7,526 bases of DNA from Omnitrophica WOR_2 bacterium GWA2_47_8 (GTDB lineage Bacteria > Omnitrophota > Gorgyraeia > Zapsychrales > GWA2-47-8), in assembly GCA_001805375.1 (NCBI GenBank), contig MHFY01000029.1, forward strand, positions 11,313 to 18,838, in the 5' to 3' direction. Under the pieces are notes generated by a model. It searched no databases. It was given only the letters and a program-made list of their open reading frames with translations, and was not told the origin of the DNA. Made by a program: the position numbers and the translations under genes. Of this stretch, positions 1-5,346 are shown piece after piece. Position 1 is the first letter of the stretch. Each line of letters starts with the position of its first letter.

Positions 1-21
1 TATCGAGCGGCAGGACCCGCG
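1..21 (+). repeat. Tail of a repeat copy (matches 2087-2106)
   Basis: Bases 2-21 (ATCGAGCGGCAGGACCCGCG) are identical to bases 2087-2106. At the second site this word forms the 3' end of a larger base-paired element (2031-2106) directly before the BNR gene. The window therefore opens inside another copy of that element, whose 5' part lies to the left. The downstream flanks differ (ATAAGAAG here, TTTAAAAG there), so the identity stops at the element's edge, as expected for a dispersed repeat rather than a duplicated gene leader. Confidence 0.6.
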
Positions 22-58
22 ATAAGAAGTAAATTTTTAGAGGTAACCCCGCGCTTTT

Positions 59-183
59 AAGGAAATCCTACGGTCGCCGACATCGCTCCCTAGGATGATT
101 TTTAAAAAGCAAAATCATTCGCAGACGGCCTGAGGCCTACACTTTCCGTTGTTTCGCTTCCGTAAAGTGTCTGCTCATTAAGT
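59..183. repeat. Structured palindromic element 1
   Basis: This gene-free stretch is packed with perfect complementary arms: ATCCTA (65-70) with TAGGAT (91-96); ATGATTTT (95-102) with AAAATCAT (111-118); GCAGAC (121-126) with GTCTGC (169-174). Inside the last pair lie GGCC-TGA-GGCC (127-137) and CACTTT (140-145) with AAAGTG (164-169), so the 3' half can fold into a three-way junction. The first two pairs share bases 95-96 and partly compete. It shares landmark words with the element at 888-970: AAGGAAATCC at the start, then CATTCGC and GCTCAT. The pairs are nearly all Watson-Crick, so either strand could fold. The function is unknown; it could be a non-coding RNA or a non-autonomous mobile palindrome. 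Confidence 0.5.
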
Positions 184-185
184 TG

Positions 186-213
186 TTGTTAAACCTTTTT
201 GTTAAAGTACAAT
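186..213 (+). promoter_or_regulatory. Candidate sigma70 promoter, leaderless start
   Basis: TTGTTA (186-191) and TACAAT (208-213) are separated by 16 bases. Each is a good match to the sigma70 consensus. The -10 box ends 6 bases before the ATG at 220, so transcription would begin at or next to the start codon. This fits the absence of any Shine-Dalgarno sequence in front of that ATG. Confidence 0.45.
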
Positions 214-219
214 GACATT

Positions 220-567
220 ATGAAAATTCAGATCATTCGCCAGCCGCTCACTCTAAACGAATTAAACAAGATCGCCCAGGAAAATCACGGTGAAATGGCC
301 AAGGGTGTTGTGGATCTGGGCCGGAAGATCATGGCCCTGGGTGGAGAACTGCATGCGGACGCGGAAGCGGTTTTGCTTAAGGACGGTTCGAAACAGGAAG
401 ATCTGTGGGGGTTCAATATTTATCCGGCTAAGCCGCGTGATCAATGGGTCGAATACACTTCTTTTATCAACATTCGCCCATCTCAGAATAACCGCGCATT
501 AAAGATCCAAGATGTTAAATTGCAAGAGCGTGTTAGATCAGTTATCGAAAGTTTGATCTCAAAATGA
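220..567 (+). CDS. DUF5674 family protein
   Basis: This 115-residue protein is recognised as DUF5674, a small conserved family of unknown function. The signature block is at about residues 32-69: VVDL, then GGELHADAEA, then DGSKQEDLWG and NIYP. A second conserved block, INIRPSQ, is at about 83-89. The conserved acidic and histidine residues (E43, H45, D47, E49, D61) could suggest a metal or catalytic site, but that is inference. There is no signal peptide or membrane segment, so it is probably cytoplasmic. The ATG at 220 was chosen because the homologous core begins there; a TTG at 199 would add seven residues but would lie upstream of the predicted -10 box. The stop overlaps the start of the next gene in ATGA, so the two genes are almost certainly co-translated. 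Confidence 0.85.
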   Translation: MKIQIIRQPLTLNELNKIAQENHGEMAKGVVDLGRKIMALGGELHADAEAVLLKDGSKQEDLWGFNIYPAKPRDQWVEYTSFINIRPSQNNRALKIQDVKLQERVRSVIESLISK

Positions 568-863
568 TCGATCCTTCCCGTTGGTTGAATTTATCATTCG
601 CCCAGCAAATGGGCAATATCGGCAGTGAAATTGCCCGGGCCCGTCATTGGGAAAAGCAGAATGACGCTGTAAGCCGTGATAAGGCCCTGGAAAGAGCTTT
701 GGAGCTTTTGGATCTCAGTTTGGCTTCAACAAAAACAATGCCGCAGCTTAAAGAAGTCGCGCGCCTGAGGGAAGTCGTGGCGGCGTGGTATGCCCGGCAA
801 AAAGATTATGATATCGATAAAACGGCTTTAGAAGATTACTGCATTAATTTTTCGTTCCTATAA
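564..863 (+). CDS. Conserved-looking hypothetical protein (99 aa)
   Basis: I do not recognise a named family. The protein is 99 residues, soluble and probably almost all helical. Its most distinctive part is residues about 18-52, with the pattern N-I-x-S-E-I-x-R-A-R-x-W-E, followed by a charged stretch and ALERALELLDL. A second helical stretch (about 60-78, KEVARLREVVAAWY) and a C-terminal DYCINFSFL tail follow. It starts within the stop codon of the DUF5674 gene (ATGA, 4-base overlap) and has no independent ribosome-binding site, which implies translational coupling and a shared role. The length, overlap and pairing resemble a two-gene module such as a toxin-antitoxin pair, but nothing in the sequence identifies a toxin fold, so this remains a guess. 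Confidence 0.75.
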   Translation: MIDPSRWLNLSFAQQMGNIGSEIARARHWEKQNDAVSRDKALERALELLDLSLASTKTMPQLKEVARLREVVAAWYARQKDYDIDKTALEDYCINFSFL

Positions 864-887
864 TAGTTCATTTACATTTTAATTAAA

Positions 888-970
888 AAGGAAATCCCGC
901 GGACGCTACCGCGTCCCGGGATTCATTCGCGCAGTTATTTATGTCGCTGCGCTCCATAAATCACGCGCTC
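888..970. repeat. Structured palindromic element 2
   Basis: There are two strong hairpins. In the first, AATCCCG (893-899) pairs with CGGGATT (917-923) and GGACGC (901-906) pairs with GCGTCC (911-916), giving 13 pairs with one bulged C and a TACC loop. In the second, ATTTATG (937-943) pairs with CATAAAT (955-961) around an 11-base loop, with GCGC (929-932) and GCGC (965-968) able to close it. The element shares AAGGAAATCC, CATTCGC and GCTCAT with element 1, but the stem sequences differ while pairing is kept. Neither hairpin is followed by a T-run, so they do not look like intrinsic terminators. It abuts the Kir-like gene and would lie in its mRNA leader. Confidence 0.5.
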
Positions 971-1855
971 ATGAAGAAAAAATCCCCCCAGCGCCCGTCC
1001 GGCACGCCGGTCATCATCAACAAAGACGGAAGCCTGAATATTGAACGGCCGCATGACCCGGGAAAGTTTTTCTCGGACCTGCATCACTATCTGCTGTCCA
1101 TTTCCTGGTCGGAATTTTTTATCATCCTTATCACAATGTTTCTGCTGGGGAATTTATTTTTTGCGTCCATGTATTTTTTGCTCCCTTCGGATGCTCTACA
1201 GGGCGTGTATCCGGAAATGACGCTGCAACGTTTTAGGGATTGTTTCTTTTTCAGCGTGCATTTGTTGAACGGGCCGTTCACACCGGTCGGTTTTCGGGCG
1301 AATGCCTTGGTGACCTTGGAGAATTATCTGGGGATGCTGACCCTGGTCATTGCCACGGGTTTGTTTTACGCCCGGTTCGCGCGCCCGACGGCACGGGTTG
1401 TCTTCAGCGAGAACGCGATCATCAGCAAATACAACGGCCGGCCGTGTTTTATCTTTAGAGTAGCCAATGAGCGGATGAACCAGATCATTGAGGCGCGCAT
1501 GATGCTCACCTTTACCAGGAACGAAACGAGTAAGGAAGGGGAAACCACCAGAAAGTTTCATAATTTGAAACTGGATTGCGATTATTCGCCTCTGTTTGCC
1601 TTAAGCTGGACCATCCGCCACTTTATCGATGGAGACAGTGTCATGGTGGGGATGGATGGGGAGCAATTGAAGGAACAGCAGGTGGTGATCTTTGCCTCGC
1701 TTTCGGGCCTGGATGACACGTTCTCGCAGACCATCACCGCGCGCAACGCCTACCGTTACGATGAGATCGTTTACAATAAACGTTTTAAAGATATAATTGT
1801 GTTTGAGAGGAATAAATTTCGTTTAAATATCAAAGGCATACACGATATGGTTTAG
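971..1855 (+). CDS. KirBac-like inward-rectifier channel, filter missing
   Basis: This 294-residue protein matches prokaryotic inward-rectifier K+ channels. Regions in order: slide helix with DLHHYLLSISW (36-46), TM1 (about 49-71), pore-helix region with FFFSV (92-96), TM2 (about 116-137) ending in ARFARP, then the cytoplasmic immunoglobulin-like domain (about 140-294) with the conserved GRP, RVANER and FALSWT-type motifs. KirBac length is usually about 290-330. The oddity is the filter: where KirBacs read Q-T-x-A-T-I-G-Y-G, this protein goes from FFFSV to HLLNGPF and then TPVGFRAN, which aligns with the post-filter segment. About four residues and the whole TIGYG signature are gone. The reading frame is intact and no other frame here encodes the signature. 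Transport of K+ is therefore doubtful; it may be a non-selective, differently selective or purely sensory homologue. An ATG at 941 is possible but lies inside a hairpin of element 2, so 971 is preferred. Neither start has a Shine-Dalgarno. Confidence 0.85.
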   Translation: MKKKSPQRPSGTPVIINKDGSLNIERPHDPGKFFSDLHHYLLSISWSEFFIILITMFLLGNLFFASMYFLLPSDALQGVYPEMTLQRFRDCFFFSVHLLNGPFTPVGFRANALVTLENYLGMLTLVIATGLFYARFARPTARVVFSENAIISKYNGRPCFIFRVANERMNQIIEARMMLTFTRNETSKEGETTRKFHNLKLDCDYSPLFALSWTIRHFIDGDSVMVGMDGEQLKEQQVVIFASLSGLDDTFSQTITARNAYRYDEIVYNKRFKDIIVFERNKFRLNIKGIHDMV

Positions 1856-1859
1856 CGAT

Positions 1860-1998
1860 CCTGTAATGCTTCTCGGCGGAACGCTCGAAACGACCCAGCG
1901 CGTCGTTTCTTCGCTCGGGACCGGGCCTTTTCTCGTCCCCTTCGGGGACACCGAGCCCGAAAAGGCCTAGGGTCACGTCCGCTACGAAGCATTTCAGG
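1860..1998. repeat. Large three-way-junction palindromic element 3
   Basis: The outer stem is 1860-1872 with 1986-1998, pairing 12 of 13 positions around one T-T mismatch, and includes AATGCTTC with GAAGCATT. It continues inwards with GCGGA (1876-1880) against TCCGC (1978-1982). Two arms project from the junction: GAAACGAC (1887-1894) with GTCGTTTC (1902-1909), loop of 7 bases; and GGCCTTTTC (1924-1932) with GAAAAGGCC (1959-1967), which encloses GTCCCC (1935-1940), a TTC loop and GGGGAC (1944-1949). The element begins five bases after the Kir-like stop codon. No T-run follows, so it is not a standard terminator, and it contains no open reading frame of note. Its extent, about 139 bases, is set by the outer arms. 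Confidence 0.55.
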
Positions 1999-2030
1999 CT
2001 CTTTATCTGATTTAAGAAAATTTTATAAAA

Positions 2031-2106
2031 GCGGGTGACGCGAGATGGGGCCTCCGCCGCCCGTAGTTTTGGAGGACGGTGGGGCAATCGAGCGGCAGGA
2101 CCCGCG
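2031..2106. repeat. Palindromic element 4 (second copy at left edge)
   Basis: GCGGGT (2031-2036) pairs with ACCCGC (2100-2105), enclosing CCTCC (2051-2055) with GGAGG (2071-2075) and possibly GCCGC (2056-2060) with GCGGC (2092-2096). Its last 20 bases recur exactly at 2-21. It ends eight bases before the Shine-Dalgarno of the BNR gene, so it would sit in that gene's 5' leader if transcription starts upstream. Because a second copy exists in front of no visible start codon, a dispersed repeat is more likely than a gene-specific riboswitch. The element reads open in the frame of the BNR gene for 30 codons, but that is probably chance. Confidence 0.5.
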
Positions 2107-2113
2107 TTTAAAA

Positions 2114-2117
2114 GGAG
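2114..2117 (+). promoter_or_regulatory. Strong ribosome-binding site of the BNR gene
   Basis: GGAG, within AAAGGAG, lies seven bases before the ATG at 2125. It is the only strong Shine-Dalgarno in the window. It fixes this start over the longer reading that opens with ATG at 2035 inside the palindromic element. Confidence 0.8.
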
Positions 2118-2124
2118 AAATAAA

Positions 2125-3309
2125 ATGAGCAAAGTACGTGTTTTAGTGGGCACAAAAAAAGGCGCATTTATCCTCACATCCGACGGCAAAAGAAAGAAAT
2201 GGAAGGTCAGCGGCCCGCTTTTCGCAGGTTGGGAAATTTATCACGTGAAGGGATCGCCTTTGGACCCTAACCGCATTTACGCCTCACAGACCAGCGGCTG
2301 GTTCGGTCAGGTCATCCAGCGCTCGGACGATGGCGGCAAGACCTGGCATCTGCCCGGCACGCCATCTGGAGAAACGCCCAAATCGCCGGAAGGTTTTCCG
2401 ATGGGCGAAAGCAACAAGTTCGCCTACGACACTTCGGAGAAGACCGGCAAACCTTTGACCACACACCAATGGTATGACGGCACTCAGCATCCGTGGGAAT
2501 TTAAGCGCGTCTGGCATCTGGAACCATCGCTGCATGATCCGGATACCGTCTATGCCGGGGTGGAAGACGCGGCGTTGTTTAAAACAACCAACGGCGGAAA
2601 GACTTGGCAGGAACTGCCCGGACTGCGCGGCCACAAGACCGGGGCCCAGTGGGCGCCTGGCGCCGGCGGAATGGGCCTGCACACGATCCTTTTGGATAAA
2701 AAGAACCCTAAGCGGATGTTCATTGCCATTTCTTCAGCCGGTGTTTTCCGCACCGATGATGAAGGCAAAACTTGGAAACCGGTCAACAAGGGCCTCAGGT
2801 CCCAATATATTCCTGACCCGGATGCCGAGGTCGGCCATTGCGTTCACCGGATCGCCATGCATCCGTCGCGGCCGAATGTTTTGTTCATGCAGAAGCACTG
2901 GGACGTCATGCGCAGTGACGACGGCGGAGAAAATTGGAAAGAGGTTAGTGGCAATTTACCGACGGATTTTGGATTTCCGATCGAAGTCCACAGCCACGAA
3001 CCGGAAACGATCTATGTGGTACCCATTAAAAGTGATTCCGAGCATTACCCACCCGATGGAAAACTGCGTGTCTATCGCAGTAAAAGCGGCGGGAACGAAT
3101 GGAAGGCCTTGACCAAGGGGCTGCCGCAAAAAGACTGTTACGTGAATATCCTGCGCGATGCCATGTCGGTTGATACCCTTGATCCCTGCGGGGTTTATTT
3201 CGGCACGACCGGCGGGCAGGTCTACGCCTCCGCCGATAGCGGCGACAACTGGATGGCTATTGTCGAGAATTTACCCAGTGTTTTGTCGGTGGAAGTACAG
3301 GTATACTAA
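2125..3309 (+). CDS. BNR/Asp-box beta-propeller protein (sialidase-like fold)
   Basis: This 394-residue protein belongs to the WD40/YVTN/BNR-like repeat group often labelled exo-alpha-sialidase or glycosyl hydrolase. Six Asp-box motifs (S/T-x-D/N-x-G-x-x-W) are visible at residues 67-74 (SDDGGKTW), 154-161 (TTNGGKTW), 210-217 (TDDEGKTW), 264-271 (SDDGGENW), 319-326 (SKSGGNEW) and 369-376 (SADSGDNW). The spacing of about 45-90 residues fits one motif per blade of a six- or seven-blade propeller. Asp-boxes are structural and do not show catalysis, and I see no sialidase arginine triad that can be assigned with confidence, so a hydrolase activity is unproven. The N-terminus ([15 protein letters not shown]) has no signal peptide, so the protein is probably cytoplasmic, unlike secreted sialidases. 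It is followed after 77 bases by a ubiquitin-like MoaD/ThiS protein, which may point to a shared pathway. Confidence 0.85.
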   Translation: MSKVRVLVGTKKGAFILTSDGKRKKWKVSGPLFAGWEIYHVKGSPLDPNRIYASQTSGWFGQVIQRSDDGGKTWHLPGTPSGETPKSPEGFPMGESNKFAYDTSEKTGKPLTTHQWYDGTQHPWEFKRVWHLEPSLHDPDTVYAGVEDAALFKTTNGGKTWQELPGLRGHKTGAQWAPGAGGMGLHTILLDKKNPKRMFIAISSAGVFRTDDEGKTWKPVNKGLRSQYIPDPDAEVGHCVHRIAMHPSRPNVLFMQKHWDVMRSDDGGENWKEVSGNLPTDFGFPIEVHSHEPETIYVVPIKSDSEHYPPDGKLRVYRSKSGGNEWKALTKGLPQKDCYVNILRDAMSVDTLDPCGVYFGTTGGQVYASADSGDNWMAIVENLPSVLSVEVQVY

Positions 3310-3383
3310 CGAATACGTTGTTCGTGAATCGTCGTACGTGAAACGTACGCTTCACGAGAGACGAGAAACGCTTCACGTTTTTT
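3310..3383 (+). terminator. Short inverted-repeat tract ending in T-run
   Basis: The gap is built from short related words. CGTACGT (3333-3339) and ACGTACG (3343-3349) form a 7-bp hairpin with a GAA loop. CGTGAAACGT (3337-3346) can also pair, 9 of 10, with ACGCTTCACG at 3368-3377, which is followed by six Ts (3378-3383). ACGCTTCACG also occurs at 3347-3356, 21 bases earlier, so two right arms compete for one left arm. ACGAA (3309-3313) with TTCGT (3321-3325) makes a further small stem. The T-run suggests an intrinsic terminator or attenuator for the BNR gene, which would partly uncouple the next gene. It may instead be a copy of a genomic CGTGAA-type repeat. Confidence 0.5.
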
Positions 3384-3386
3384 ATT

Positions 3387-3683
3387 ATGATCCGAATCAT
3401 TCTCCCCGCCCATCTGCAGGCATTGGCCAATGTTGGCGCGGAAATAAAACTTGATGTCAGATCTCCAGTCACCCAGCGTTCTCTTCTGGACGCATTGGAA
3501 CTCCGGTATCCTGCGCTTAAAGGCACGATTCGTGACCACACCACACACAAGCGGAGGGCCTTGGTACGGTTTTATGCTTGTGAAAAGGACCTGTCCAACG
3601 AATCACCCGACACTTTGCTCCCCGATGCCGTTGCCCACGGCCAAGAACCTTTTATGATCATCGGCTCCATCGCGGGCGGATAA
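3387..3683 (+). CDS. MoaD/ThiS-family ubiquitin-like protein
   Basis: This 98-residue protein has the features of the beta-grasp sulfur-carrier group: an N-terminal strand (IRIILPAHLQALA), a helix after the SLLDALELRYPAL segment, a central VRFYAC strand, and a C-terminus reading EPFMIIGSIAGG. The protein ends exactly in Gly-Gly, the tail that E1-like enzymes (MoeB, ThiF) adenylate and convert to thiocarboxylate or conjugate. It is slightly longer than typical ThiS (about 66) and MoaD (about 80). No E1, thiazole or molybdopterin gene is nearby, so it should not be called thiS or moaD. The ATG lies four bases after a T-run, with no Shine-Dalgarno. Location after the BNR gene suggests a functional pair. 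It could serve as sulfur carrier or as a protein modifier; the sequence does not decide. Confidence 0.82.
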   Translation: MIRIILPAHLQALANVGAEIKLDVRSPVTQRSLLDALELRYPALKGTIRDHTTHKRRALVRFYACEKDLSNESPDTLLPDAVAHGQEPFMIIGSIAGG

Positions 3684-3722
3684 TGAAAGTTGAAATTTAA
3701 AATGTTAAGCTTTAGTTTTAAT

Positions 3723-3750
3723 TTGACAAAATTTTTCCTGCCAGTATACT
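3723..3750 (+). promoter_or_regulatory. Consensus sigma70 promoter of the efflux operon
   Basis: TTGACA (3723-3728), a perfect -35, and TATACT (3745-3750), a 5-of-6 -10, are separated by 16 bases. Transcription would start near 3757, giving a leader of about 26 bases before the marR ATG. The region is otherwise AT-rich. The perfect 10-base inverted words AAATTTAAAA (3693-3702) and TTTTAAATTT (3767-3776) bracket the promoter, which may be chance in such composition. Confidence 0.8.
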
Positions 3751-3751
3751 A

Positions 3752-3765
3752 GTTGCATATACAAC
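3752..3765 (+). promoter_or_regulatory. Probable MarR operator
   Basis: GTTGCATATACAAC is a palindrome with only one mismatched pair, starting two bases after the -10 box and covering the predicted transcription start. The TTG...CAA half-sites and compact spacing resemble operators of MarR-family dimers. Placed here, bound protein would block polymerase, so the site predicts autorepression of the marR-adaptor-pump operon. Confidence 0.6.
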
Positions 3766-3782
3766 CTTTTAAATTTTAACCC

Positions 3783-4226
3783 ATGTCAAAGAACAAACAC
3801 AATTTGGAAGAATCCTTAGGTTATATCATGAGCCGCGCCGGCCGCGCCATGGGCACCCGCTTAAACCGCAACTTTACCGACGCCGGGTACGATGTCACCT
3901 GCGAGCAGTGGTCTGTCCTCATGAATCTTTGGCAGAAGAACGGCCAAAGCCAGCAGGACTTGGCCCAAAATACCTGCAAGGACAAGACCAGTATGACCCG
4001 TCTGATAGATAATATGGAAAAGCATAATCTTGTCGTGCGCATCCCTAATAAAGTAGACAAACGGCAGAAATTGATTTATTTAACAAAGAAGGGGAGAGAC
4101 CTGCAGGCAAGATTGGCCAAGGTGGTCCATAAGACCCTTCAAGACGCTCAAAAAAGTATCAGTGTCAGGGATATCGAGCTTTGCAAAGACGTCCTTTGCA
4201 GGGTTTATGAGAATGCAAAAGTTTAA
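3783..4226 (+). CDS. MarR-family transcriptional regulator
   Basis: This 147-residue protein has the usual MarR length and layout. An N-terminal dimerisation helix (about 5-30) is followed by a winged helix-turn-helix (about 38-104): TCEQWSVL entry helix, QSQQDLAQ (55-62), a recognition helix in KDKTSMTRLIDNME (66-79), and a wing with the family hallmark D-x-R (D92-K93-R94) and LIYLTKKG. The C-terminal helices (about 105-146) complete the dimer interface. Cysteines are at 40, 65, 134 and 139, so redox control is conceivable but not shown. It heads an operon with an RND adaptor (19 bases on) and pump, and a palindrome overlaps its own promoter. Repression of the efflux operon, relieved by a toxic ligand, is the natural reading. 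There is no clear Shine-Dalgarno before the ATG. Confidence 0.92.
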   Translation: MSKNKHNLEESLGYIMSRAGRAMGTRLNRNFTDAGYDVTCEQWSVLMNLWQKNGQSQQDLAQNTCKDKTSMTRLIDNMEKHNLVVRIPNKVDKRQKLIYLTKKGRDLQARLAKVVHKTLQDAQKSISVRDIELCKDVLCRVYENAKV

Positions 4227-4245
4227 CTTTCAAAAAAGGTAACGG

Positions 4246-5343
4246 TTGAATATGCAACTGATGAATAGGCAGAGATCACAAGTGTATATGTTCGGGCTTT
4301 TTGTTTTGTTCCTGGCCGGATGCGGCAAGCAGGGCGGGATGCCGCACGGCGGTTTCGCCGTCAGTGTCGTGGCTGCCCCGGTCAAGGAAGAAAGGATCGA
4401 AGAAAAGATATCTCTCGTTGGTACCCTGGTGGCCAACGAAACGGTTGAGATCAAGAACCAGGTCGCCGGTGTTATTGAGCAGATCGGTTTTGAAGAGGGG
4501 CAAACGGTCAAGAAGGGCCAGATGCTTTTTATGATCGATGCCCACAAGCTTAACGCGACCCTCGCTCAGACCGAGGCAAATTTAAGCATGGCCCAAACGA
4601 CCTTTGACCGGCTGTCATCGCTTATCAGCGCCGGGGCGATCTCCCAGCAGGAATTTGATCAGGCGAAATCCGATCTTGAGGTCAATAAAGCCAAGATCGA
4701 CCTGATCAAGGCCCAGTTGGCCGAAACCGTCCTCCCCGCGTCGTTCGACGGGGTCATGGGCGAACGCAAAGTGAGCGTGGGCCAATTCGTGGAGCAAGGC
4801 ACAACTCTTTCCTATCTTATTAGTCAGGACCCTATCAAGGCGGAATTCCGCACCCCCGAACGTTTTTTAGGCCAATTAAAAGAAGGGCAGTCCATTCAGG
4901 TGACCGTGGCGGCTTATCCGGATGATATCTTTGATGGCGACGTATATTTTATTGACCCGCAGGTGGAGGAACAGACCCGCACCGCGCTTATTAAGGCCAA
5001 ACTGCCGAATTCAGAAGGAAAATTGAGGCAGGGGATGTTCGCCAATCTGGACCTGCTCGTGAATGTGCGTTCAAAGGCGCTCACGATCCCCGAAGAGGCA
5101 TTGATCCCCAAGGGGGATGAGGTCTATGTCTTTGCCGTCGATAGCGAAAGCAAGGCCCAGATAAAACCGGTCAAAGTGGGGATCCGTTTGGCCGGCAAGG
5201 CGGAAATACTCGAAGGTCTATCCGCCGGCGAGAATGTGATCGTGGAAGGGTATCAGAAGGTCGGCCCCGGCTCACCGGTCAAGATGAAAGATAATTCCTC
5301 CGAAACAACTGAAAGTAATTCAACAGAAAATAGCGTTAAATAA
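4246..5343 (+). CDS. RND efflux periplasmic adaptor lipoprotein (HlyD/AcrA family)
   Basis: This 365-residue adaptor links an inner-membrane RND pump to an outer-membrane channel. It has a short signal peptide with lipobox LAGC (23-26), so Cys26 should be lipidated and the protein anchored to a membrane facing the periplasm. The first biotinyl-lipoyl half is at about 57-98 (GTLVANETVEIKNQVAG). A helical hairpin follows (about 100-165) whose tip holds R122-x3-L126-x6-S133, the motif that docks on TolC-type channels. The second lipoyl half and beta-barrel domain lie at about 165-270, and the membrane-proximal domain at about 275-350. The tail is Ser/Glu/Asn-rich. The start could be TTG 4246, six bases after AAAAAAGG, or ATG 4252; both keep the lipobox. 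It lies 19 bases after marR and 3 bases before the pump gene, so the three are one operon. The substrate is not deducible. Confidence 0.92.
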   Translation: MNMQLMNRQRSQVYMFGLFVLFLAGCGKQGGMPHGGFAVSVVAAPVKEERIEEKISLVGTLVANETVEIKNQVAGVIEQIGFEEGQTVKKGQMLFMIDAHKLNATLAQTEANLSMAQTTFDRLSSLISAGAISQQEFDQAKSDLEVNKAKIDLIKAQLAETVLPASFDGVMGERKVSVGQFVEQGTTLSYLISQDPIKAEFRTPERFLGQLKEGQSIQVTVAAYPDDIFDGDVYFIDPQVEEQTRTALIKAKLPNSEGKLRQGMFANLDLLVNVRSKALTIPEEALIPKGDEVYVFAVDSESKAQIKPVKVGIRLAGKAEILEGLSAGENVIVEGYQKVGPGSPVKMKDNSSETTESNSTENSVK

Positions 5344-5346
5344 TAT

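Noticed and set aside
941..970. Upstream ATG 941 for the Kir-like gene
   Set aside because: The ATG is part of a hairpin stem in a repeat related to 59-183, and the ten added residues are unlike Kir N-termini. It cannot be fully excluded.
1240..1320. A frameshift that hid a TVGYG filter in the Kir-like gene
   Set aside because: No TxGYG-like string appears in the other two forward frames, and conserved Kir residues continue in one frame on both sides.
1860..1998. Integron attC site
   Set aside because: The nested palindrome is suggestive, but I see no GTTRRRY/RYYYAAC core sites at the ends and no integrase or cassette layout.
2035..2124. A 30-codon N-terminal extension of the BNR gene from ATG 2035
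   Set aside because: It lies inside the palindromic element, and the perfect ribosome-binding site at 2114-2117 points to ATG 2125.
2031..2124. Riboswitch in front of the BNR gene
   Set aside because: It matches no riboswitch consensus I know, and its end recurs at 2-21 without an adjacent start codon.
2474..3112. Open frame of about 212 codons in another frame of the BNR gene
   Set aside because: The overlapping frame carries six Asp-boxes and a strong start; this one is low-complexity and unlike any family.
3310..3383. CRISPR array
   Set aside because: The repeats are 6-10 bases, palindromic and without unique spacers of regular length.
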